This document shows positions 58,010 to 64,000 of a stretch of DNA of 64,000 bases, piece by piece; within the stretch, counting starts at the first letter, position 1; each line of letters starts with the position of its first letter. The translations under genes were made by a program, and so were the position numbers. The DNA lies in contig NZ_JALAMO010000001.1 in the NCBI RefSeq assembly GCF_026790065.1, positions 248,001-312,000 of the forward strand, read 5' to 3'. The notes below the pieces were generated by a model that did not search any database, was not told the origin of the DNA, and saw only the letters and a list, made by a program, of their open reading frames with translations. The DNA comes from Bacillus sp. N13C7 (GTDB lineage Bacteria > Bacillota > Bacilli > Bacillales > Bacillaceae).

Positions 58010-59155
58010 CTACCTCATCATTTTCTTTAATTTTTTGATGCCAGGACGGAGCGCGTTCATAAACGGTTCTGCCACATCGCTTGTCTGGCTGTAGTTTAAG
58101 CTGATTCTGATACTGCTTCCGGCAATCTGCTCTCCCTTGCCCATCTGTAAAAGAACTTTGCTGGGCTTGTGTTCTTTTGCCGAGCAGGCCGATGTTGTTG
58201 AGACGAAAATATCCTGTTCCTCAAGCATGTGCAAAAGCACCTCTGCTTTAATCCCGGGAACAGAGAAATTAATAATGTGCGGCGCACTATTTAGTTGAGG
58301 CGTGTTGACAACGACACCTTCAGTTTCACTCAGCCTCTTCATGAACAATTCTTTTGCGGCAGCCATTGTGTCAAGCCGGGTCTCAAAATCAGCTGCGGCA
58401 AGGTTAATGGCTTTGGCAAGTGAAACCGCACCCGCAGTATGTTCCGTTCCGGCCCGTATGCCCTTTTGCTGAGAGCCCCCCGTTATCAGGGGGATAAGGC
58501 GAGTTCCTTCTTTTACAAAAAGCGCCCCTGTTCCCTTCAGCCCGTGAAATTTATGCCCGGAAATCGAACACAGGTCAATGCCTGCTTTTTCAATTGCCAA
58601 AGGCACTTTATAGATGCCCTGCACATAATCGACGTGAAACAAAATATTCGGGTGCTGCTTCAGCATGTCCCCTGCCTCTTCAATCGGCTGTACGGAACCG
58701 ACTTCATTGTTCACATGCATCATGCTGACAAGCACGGTATCAGGACGGATGGCATTTTTTAATTCTTCTATTGAAACAAATCCGTCTTCGTTCACTGAAA
58801 GATAAGTGACCTCAAACCCGAACAGCTCTGTCAGCTGTTCTAACGATTCCGTAACGGACGGGTGCTCAATAGAAGTGGTAATGATATGTTTGCCTGTTTT
58901 TATTTTAGACAAAGCCGCTCCTTTTAAAGCTGCATTATTGGCTTCAGTGGCGCCTGACGTAAATACAATATCATATTTTTTGAGCCCTAAGGCCCTTTTG
59001 ATTTGATTTTTGGCTGCCTGAAGCAGCTGTTCCGTTTCGGCTCCATATCGGTGTAAAGATGAAGGATTGCCAAAATACCGGCTGCTTGTCTGTTCATACA
59101 CGTTCAAGACTTCATCATAAGGCTTCGTCGTTGAACTATTATCTAAATATATCAT
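58010..59155 (-). CDS. nifZ: Cysteine desulfurase NifZ (IscS-like)
   Basis: A 381-residue PLP enzyme that takes sulfur from cysteine. The PLP lysine is in SISGHKFHG, the cofactor loop in [15 protein letters not shown], and the active-site cysteine loop in [10 protein letters not shown]. It lies immediately upstream of thiI, which lacks its own sulfur-relay domain, so it is the likely donor for tRNA thiolation. It is divergent from braB. Confidence 0.95.
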   Translation of the reverse strand: MIYLDNSSTTKPYDEVLNVYEQTSSRYFGNPSSLHRYGAETEQLLQAAKNQIKRALGLKKYDIVFTSGATEANNAALKGAALSKIKTGKHIITTSIEHPSVTESLEQLTELFGFEVTYLSVNEDGFVSIEELKNAIRPDTVLVSMMHVNNEVGSVQPIEEAGDMLKQHPNILFHVDYVQGIYKVPLAIEKAGIDLCSISGHKFHGLKGTGALFVKEGTRLIPLITGGSQQKGIRAGTEHTAGAVSLAKAINLAAADFETRLDTMAAAKELFMKRLSETEGVVVNTPQLNSAPHIINFSVPGIKAEVLLHMLEEQDIFVSTTSACSAKEHKPSKVLLQMGKGEQIAGSSIRISLNYSQTSDVAEPFMNALRPGIKKLKKMMR

Positions 59156-59242
59156 CTAACTTACTCCTTTATGAAAGCGGTACAAGGTATGATATTTATG
59201 TTACCATAGCAAAATTTAATAGAAAATTACGAAAAACTAGTA

Positions 59243-59270
59243 TTGACTTCTAATTTTTTTACCATATAAT
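59243..59270 (+). promoter_or_regulatory. SigA promoter of braB
   Basis: TTGACT (59243-59248), 16-bp spacer, TATAAT (59265-59270), 79 bases before the start. AATTGACAGAATATT (59306-59320) resembles a CodY box with three mismatches; CodY and ScoC repress braB in B. subtilis. Confidence 0.7.
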
Positions 59271-59348
59271 AAGATTTGTTCATTTCGTCATATTATCTGA
59301 CAATTAATTGACAGAATATTTTAACATAATTATTAGGAGGATTTTTTC

Positions 59349-60686
59349 ATGAAACACTCACTGCCTGTCAAAGATACCATTATTATTGGTTTCATGCTAT
59401 TTGCGTTATTCTTTGGAGCAGGGAATATGATTTATCCGCCGGAACTTGGACAAGCAGCCGGACACAACGTCTGGAAGGCCATCGGCGGATTTTTATTGAC
59501 CGGAGTAGGCCTGCCGCTTCTCGGTATTATCGCCATCGCATTAACCGGCAAGGACGCTAAGGGACTTGCTGATAAAGCACACCCTGTTTTCGGCACAGTT
59601 TTTACTGTCGTGCTTTATTTATCAATCGGCCCATTATTTGCCATTCCGAGAACAGGAACTGTTTCATATGAAATCGGCGCTGTTCCGTTTTTGACTGGCG
59701 TTCCGGAAAGACTTTCTTTATTTGTATTTACACTTATTTTTTTCGGCATTACGTACTATTTAGCCTTAAACCCATCCAAGGTTGTGGATCGAGTCGGAAA
59801 AATTCTTACTCCAATCAAATTCACGATTATTTTAGTGATTGTACTTAAAGCTATTTTCACACCGATGGGCGGATTGGGTGCAGTTACAGAAGCATATAAA
59901 GGAACACCGGTATTTAAAGGATTTTTAGAAGGCTACAAAACAATGGATGCACTTGCTTCTATCGTATTTGGCGTTGTTGTTGTAAATGCTGTAAAAAGCA
60001 AAGGCGTTACACAGTCTAAAGCTCTTGCCGCAGCATGTATTAAAGCGGGTGTGATTGCAGCTTTAGGCCTGACATTCATTTATGTATCCCTTGCATACCT
60101 GGGTGCAACAAGTACGAACGCCATCGGTCCTGTCGGCGAAGGTGCTAAAATTTTATCAGCGTCTTCTCATTATCTATTCGGTTCATTAGGCAACATCGTA
60201 CTCGGATCAGCGATTACAGTCGCATGTTTAACAACAAGCATCGGACTTGTCACTTCTTGCGGCCAGTATTTTTCAAAGCTCATCCCGGCATTATCATATA
60301 AAATTGTCGTTACAATTGTCACGTTATTCAGCTTGATCATTGCGAATTTCGGACTCGCGCAAATTATCGCGTTTTCTGTTCCTATTTTATCAGCAATCTA
60401 TCCGCTTGCCATTGTCATTATTGTTCTTTCATTTATTGATAAGCTCTTTAAGGAAAGACGTGAAGTGTATATCGCATGCTTGATCGGTACAGGATTATTC
60501 AGTATTTTAGACGGCATCAAAGCAGCCGGCTTTTCACTTGGATCTTTAGATGTATTTCTAAGTGCGAACCTTCCTCTTTACAGCCTCGGAATCGGCTGGG
60601 TGCTTCCGGGAATCGTCGGAGCGGTAATCGGCTATGTGCTGACCTTATTCATCGGCCCATCCAAACAGCTTAACGAAATAAGTTAA
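59349..60686 (+). CDS. braB: Branched-chain amino acid transporter BraB (LIVCS family)
   Basis: BraB (445 aa) imports isoleucine, leucine and valine with a cation. About 12 membrane helices are visible, and the N-terminal FGAGNMIYPPELGQ and the glycine-rich LLGIIAI region are family marks. The ATG follows AGGAGG. CodY and ScoC repression is known for B. subtilis; a CodY-like box lies just upstream. Two terminators follow. Confidence 0.95.
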   Translation: MKHSLPVKDTIIIGFMLFALFFGAGNMIYPPELGQAAGHNVWKAIGGFLLTGVGLPLLGIIAIALTGKDAKGLADKAHPVFGTVFTVVLYLSIGPLFAIPRTGTVSYEIGAVPFLTGVPERLSLFVFTLIFFGITYYLALNPSKVVDRVGKILTPIKFTIILVIVLKAIFTPMGGLGAVTEAYKGTPVFKGFLEGYKTMDALASIVFGVVVVNAVKSKGVTQSKALAAACIKAGVIAALGLTFIYVSLAYLGATSTNAIGPVGEGAKILSASSHYLFGSLGNIVLGSAITVACLTTSIGLVTSCGQYFSKLIPALSYKIVVTIVTLFSLIIANFGLAQIIAFSVPILSAIYPLAIVIIVLSFIDKLFKERREVYIACLIGTGLFSILDGIKAAGFSLGSLDVFLSANLPLYSLGIGWVLPGIVGAVIGYVLTLFIGPSKQLNEIS

Positions 60687-60694
60687 TGTCACAG

Positions 60695-60720
60695 ACGCCT
60701 GCGTTATTGCGCAGGCGTTT
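60695..60720 (+). terminator. Terminator of braB
   Basis: A 9-bp perfect stem (60695-60703 with 60710-60718) and a short T run follow braB. Confidence 0.85.
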
Positions 60721-60728
60721 TGCAATAA

Positions 60729-60763
60729 AAAAAGAGCCCGCTCATACACTGCGGGCTCTTTTT
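60729..60763. terminator. Bidirectional terminator between braB and ezrA
   Basis: A 13-bp perfect stem (60729-60741 with 60751-60763), 9-base loop, with A- and T-runs on both sides. Confidence 0.92.
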
Positions 60764-60778
60764 CATGATCAAGATTGA

Positions 60779-62467
60779 TTAAGCAGATAAGTCAGCTTTA
60801 ATTTTTTCAACTGCACCTGGCGCAGCCTTCTCTACAGCGGCAGCTGCAATTTCATAAGAGTCTTCATAGTCAAAAGCATAAAAACGTCTTTCCGCTTCTT
60901 TCAGCTGTTCAGATAGAATATGATTCTGGCTTCTGAACCGGTTTCCGAACTGAATGATTTTTTCAATGAGGATGACCTGCTCGACAAGTTCCTCTGATTC
61001 CCGGCTTGCCCTGTTGACGATATCTTCTGCTTGCTTCAGATGGGCTCCGGCTTCTTCCATATTTAATGGCAATTCGTTTAGTTGATTGACTGTTTCTTGA
61101 ATGTGATGATGCGCGTTTTCCAGCATCTCTTGAATATGGCTCGGGATGCCTGGAATGTTGCTTGTCTTCAGCAGTCTTGCTGTATCAGATATTGTTTTTT
61201 TCAAATTGCTGAGCGTCTCTCTCGCCTGAAGCTCTTCTTTTCTCAGCGCTTGCAGCTTTTCCCGGTATTCGTCATGCTCTTTTTTCACTTCTTCAATCTG
61301 CTTCTCTATCCCGGCAACCTCTTCGACTAAAAGAGAGTAGGCGACATGCTCTGCATCGAGCTTATCTTTAACGGATGAGAGCAGCTTGCCAATTTCATCA
61401 AGGCGTTTTTCAAAGGCCTGCTGTTTGCCGAGCTCGCCAGCTGTCAGTCTGTAGCTTTCCTTCACCAGCTCAGTTTCCGCCTTTGTATGCTCTTTCTCTT
61501 CTATCAGCTTGTCATAAGCAATGATCAATTCAGGCATTTTGCTCAGCACGGATTGGCCTGCTTCGACTTCGCCCTCCAGCTGCTGATAAACCGATTGAAT
61601 ATTCTCGTCTATGAGCTGCAGGATGGCGGACGCTTCATCAATATCCAGCTCAGTCATCAAAACATGTTCCGCCCGTTTCAGCTGATTTGACAGATTATCT
61701 AATTCCTTATCAAGCTGGATATGCTCAAGCTTATATCCTTTCTCTTTCATTTCGCGATAGCCGTCCTTAAGCTTTGCAATCTGGCCGGGCACCGTCTGCT
61801 TGCAGTCTGCTAACAGCTTCGGCACGTCATCTATGTATGACTGAAGCCGTTCAAGATTGCGGTCCTGCTCAAGCAGCACTTTTCGTGCGGTAATATAGTT
61901 TCCGCCTTCTGTTTCTTCTTCAAATTGTTTAATACCGCTCCAAATTTCGTCAAGATCCTTTTCAAGGCTGTCATAAAGCTCTCCGTATAAATGGCTGTAA
62001 GCCAGCAGGTTTTTTCGCGATTTGGAATAGCGCTCTCTCACCTGTTCAATCTCTTCACGGCTCTTTTCCTCACTTGTAACGAGGTCGCTGATTTCCCGCA
62101 GAATTTTTTCAATGTTCGATTCCGCCGCTGTCAGCAGATCGTCGATATGAACGAGCACTTGGTTGGCCTTTTTAAACCGGTATTTGTCTGCATTTTCCTC
62201 GGCATCATAAAGGAGCTCTTCAACTTTCGGCATGTGGGCTGTGACAATCTCATCCCATTCTTCACGCCATTTCTCAAAGAACTCTTCTGTCTGACCCGTC
62301 ATTTTTAAATGTTTGATTTTGGACATTTCTTCCACAATCGACCGGTTCAGAATTTCAATCTTCCACGATTCCAGCCGGTCGATTTCGGCGTAAATTTTTT
62401 TCCTGAAAAAGTAGCCTGCCGCAAACAGCGCAAGCAGTACAATTAATAATCCAATGACAAACTCCAT
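60779..62467 (-). CDS. ezrA: EzrA, negative regulator of FtsZ ring formation
   Basis: EzrA (562 aa) is a spectrin-like membrane anchor that stops extra FtsZ rings and works in cell-wall growth. One N-terminal membrane helix (about 2-22) is followed by long alpha-helical/coiled-coil repeats (E/K-rich heptads such as EDLDEIWSGIKQFEEET). The QNR-type patch near the C-terminus appears in FGNRFRSQNHILSEQ. It is divergent from hisJ and converges on braB. Confidence 0.95.
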   Translation of the reverse strand: MEFVIGLLIVLLALFAAGYFFRKKIYAEIDRLESWKIEILNRSIVEEMSKIKHLKMTGQTEEFFEKWREEWDEIVTAHMPKVEELLYDAEENADKYRFKKANQVLVHIDDLLTAAESNIEKILREISDLVTSEEKSREEIEQVRERYSKSRKNLLAYSHLYGELYDSLEKDLDEIWSGIKQFEEETEGGNYITARKVLLEQDRNLERLQSYIDDVPKLLADCKQTVPGQIAKLKDGYREMKEKGYKLEHIQLDKELDNLSNQLKRAEHVLMTELDIDEASAILQLIDENIQSVYQQLEGEVEAGQSVLSKMPELIIAYDKLIEEKEHTKAETELVKESYRLTAGELGKQQAFEKRLDEIGKLLSSVKDKLDAEHVAYSLLVEEVAGIEKQIEEVKKEHDEYREKLQALRKEELQARETLSNLKKTISDTARLLKTSNIPGIPSHIQEMLENAHHHIQETVNQLNELPLNMEEAGAHLKQAEDIVNRASRESEELVEQVILIEKIIQFGNRFRSQNHILSEQLKEAERRFYAFDYEDSYEIAAAAVEKAAPGAVEKIKADLSA

Positions 62468-62663
62468 AATGAGCCCCCTTGCTGTTAACCTTAATCTGTC
62501 AGGGTGTTTTATTTATTCAGAAAGATTTCAGGATATGTATTGAGAAAAACTGTCGTTTTCATTGTTATTATGATACCATGTAACCAACATTTTTTGACCA
62601 GAAATCAAAAACTTTTTGTGTAAAATCGGCAGGATTTGACTATTTTTTCACGGGGTGACGCCA

Positions 62664-63476
62664 ATGCAAAAGCGAGACGGACATATTCACACACCATTTT
62701 GTCCTCACGGCACAAATGACACACTCAGACAATATGCAGAAGAAGCTTTAAAAAAAGGCTTTGAATCGATTACGTTTACGGAACACGCCCCATTGCCGCC
62801 CTCTTTCACTGACCCGACTCCGCTAAAAGACAGCGCGATGGCGCAAGGCTCATTGGAACGCTATATCCATGAAATTTCCGGATTGCAAAAAGAATATCGC
62901 GGACAGCTTACCATACGGACGGGGCTTGAGGTCGATTATATTGCTGAATTTGAAGATGAAATTACATTATTTCTGGATACATATGGTCCATATGTAGATG
63001 ACAGCATCTTATCCGTTCATTTTTTGCGCGCAGGTTCTTCCTATCTGTGCCTTGATTATGATGAGCATACCTTTCAAGAGCTGATTTCAGCCTGCGGAAG
63101 CATTGAAGCTGTATACGAACTGTATTACCGCAGCATCTATTCTTCCATTGTAGCATCTCTCGGCAGCTATAAGCCAAAAAGAGTCGGTCACATCACACTT
63201 GTCCAAAAATTCATCAAGCTGTTTCCGTACAGCATGTCTGATCATATTCGCGGACTCGTTTCACAGTGCCTGAATGCTATTGAAAAAAGCGGAATGGAGC
63301 TTGACTTCAATACTTCCGGCTTAAGAAAAACCTATGCAGGCGGCATTTATATCGAGGATTGGATGCTGGATGAAGCAAAGCAAAAGAAGATCCCGCTTGT
63401 GTTCGGGTCTGATGCCCATCAAGCGGGAGATGTCGGGTACGCGTATGAGGCGTTTTTGGAGAAGTGTGCTAATTGA
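62664..63476 (+). CDS. hisJ: Histidinol-phosphate phosphatase HisJ (PHP family)
   Basis: HisJ (270 aa) dephosphorylates histidinol phosphate in histidine synthesis. PHP motifs are DGHIHTPFCPHG (His/Asp metal ligands), FTEHAPLP, GLEVDY, LSVHFL, and FGSDAHQAGDVG near the end. The ATG at 62664 has GGGGTG six bases upstream; the earlier GTG (62655) lies within it. Its 3' end overlaps yttP by 8 bases, tail to tail. Confidence 0.95.
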   Translation: MQKRDGHIHTPFCPHGTNDTLRQYAEEALKKGFESITFTEHAPLPPSFTDPTPLKDSAMAQGSLERYIHEISGLQKEYRGQLTIRTGLEVDYIAEFEDEITLFLDTYGPYVDDSILSVHFLRAGSSYLCLDYDEHTFQELISACGSIEAVYELYYRSIYSSIVASLGSYKPKRVGHITLVQKFIKLFPYSMSDHIRGLVSQCLNAIEKSGMELDFNTSGLRKTYAGGIYIEDWMLDEAKQKKIPLVFGSDAHQAGDVGYAYEAFLEKCAN

Positions 63477-64000
63477 TAAGCGCCACGTCTCCCGTCCGGA
63501 AGACGCTTCTGATCCAAATCTTGATTTCTTCAAAATACATTTTATAAAAGTATGGCTCGTGCGGCTGCATGTAGAGCACTTCTGAAATATATTGAGGCTG
63601 GAGATAGGGCATCATCAAGAGAGATTTTAATTGGAGAATAAAATGAGGCAGCGGCAGCGTTAAATGTTCTCGCTGTTTTTCTCCTTCCTCAATGATCAGC
63701 TGGAAGATATACTTCTCCTTCATAAGATATGTCGACATAATTTCTCTGATTAACGTGGAGTCAATCGTGACTTCCCGGTAGACAAAACGAGTTAATTGAC
63801 GATGGTTATGCTGATAGGATAAAATATCGAAAACCAATTGGAGCAGCTGTTCCTGCGTGCTTTGAGAAGAGACATTGCCTGCCGCTCTTTCAAGTGTTTT
63901 GTTGTAGCCTTCGTAAAACTCTGAAACTAAGTGTTCCATCAAACCTCCTTTGCCTTTAAAATAGTAGGAGATGTGCGCAACATTTACACCAGCTGACTTT
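63469..64000 (-). CDS. yttP: TetR-family regulator YttP, C-terminal part (cut by window edge)
   Basis: The last ~177 residues of a TetR-type repressor; the N-terminus is beyond the right edge. The visible start runs KSAGVNVAHISYYFKGKGGL, the end of the helix-turn-helix, followed by the helical ligand/dimer domain. An ATG within this stretch (63937-63939) is not the start because the frame continues upstream without a stop. Ligand and target unknown. Confidence 0.9.
   Translation of the reverse strand, partial: KSAGVNVAHISYYFKGKGGLMEHLVSEFYEGYNKTLERAAGNVSSQSTQEQLLQLVFDILSYQHNHRQLTRFVYREVTIDSTLIREIMSTYLMKEKYIFQLIIEEGEKQREHLTLPLPHFILQLKSLLMMPYLQPQYISEVLYMQPHEPYFYKMYFEEIKIWIRSVFRTGDVALIN

Overview
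The window is a 64 kb piece of chromosome from a member of the Bacillus subtilis species complex. The gene order lytS-ysaA-thrS-ytxC-ytxB-dnaI-dnaB-nrdR-speD-gapB ... sspA-thiI-nifZ-braB-ezrA-hisJ-yttP is the one remembered for strain 168 near 255-260 degrees. Most proteins match the 168 versions in length, with scattered substitutions (Mdh, Icd, CoaE, ArgH and others), so it looks like a sister species or divergent strain rather than 168 itself. No tRNA, rRNA, IS element, prophage, transposon or CRISPR array was seen. It is conserved core genome, and most genes lie on the minus strand. Sixty protein genes are called; lytS (left edge) and yttP (right edge) are cut by the window.

Layout. 1-8.4 kb: lytS 5' part, ysaA, thrS with a T-box leader, ytxC, ytxB, and the nrdR-dnaB-dnaI replication-restart operon. 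8.6-13.1 kb: speD and gluconeogenic gapB (CcpN-type promoter), then the HxlR regulator ytcD diverging from the efflux/aldo-keto reductase pair ytbD-ytbE. 13.1-20.8 kb: coaE, ytaF, mutM, polA and the phosphate two-component system phoPR. 20.9-24.8 kb: the TCA operon citZ-icd-mdh with CcpC- and CcpA-type sites. 24.8-33.4 kb: membrane proteins ytwI, ytvI and fxsA, then pyk, pfkA, accA, accD and the malic enzyme ytsJ, which together link glycolysis, pyruvate and malonyl-CoA. 33.5-40.9 kb: dnaE, sporulation genes ytrH-ytrI, ytzJ, nanoRNase nrnA, ytpI and ytoI. 41-45.4 kb: ytkL, ytkK, ytzD and argG-argH. 45.5-53 kb: moaB, ackA (two cre boxes), ytxK, tpx, ytfJ, ytfI, yteJ, sppA and nadK2. 53-64 kb: ytcJ, ytcI, the spore protein gene sspA, the tRNA-thiolation pair nifZ-thiI, braB, ezrA, hisJ and yttP.

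How the genes work together. Much of the window is central carbon metabolism under catabolite control. gapB is repressed through a CcpN-type box, citZ through CcpC/CcpA-type sites, phoPR through a perfect cre, and ackA is activated through upstream cre boxes. The second theme is DNA replication and repair (dnaB, dnaI, dnaE, polA, mutM). A third group is sporulation-linked (sspA, ytrHI, ytfJ, ytaF, ytxC).

Most notable observations: the large sulfur-compound operon (ytmI to ytnM, with ytlI) that lies between ytoI and ytkL in strain 168 is absent, leaving a junction of about 115 bp; speD has its own promoter and a roughly 140-nt leader that can pair with its Shine-Dalgarno; a possible gene remnant lies between ytsJ and accD; and there are unexplained inverted repeats between ytaF and mutM, between phoR and polA, and in the ytcD/ytbD divergent region. 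Nothing in the window looks like a wholly new multi-gene system. Comparisons with strain 168 are from memory, not from a search.
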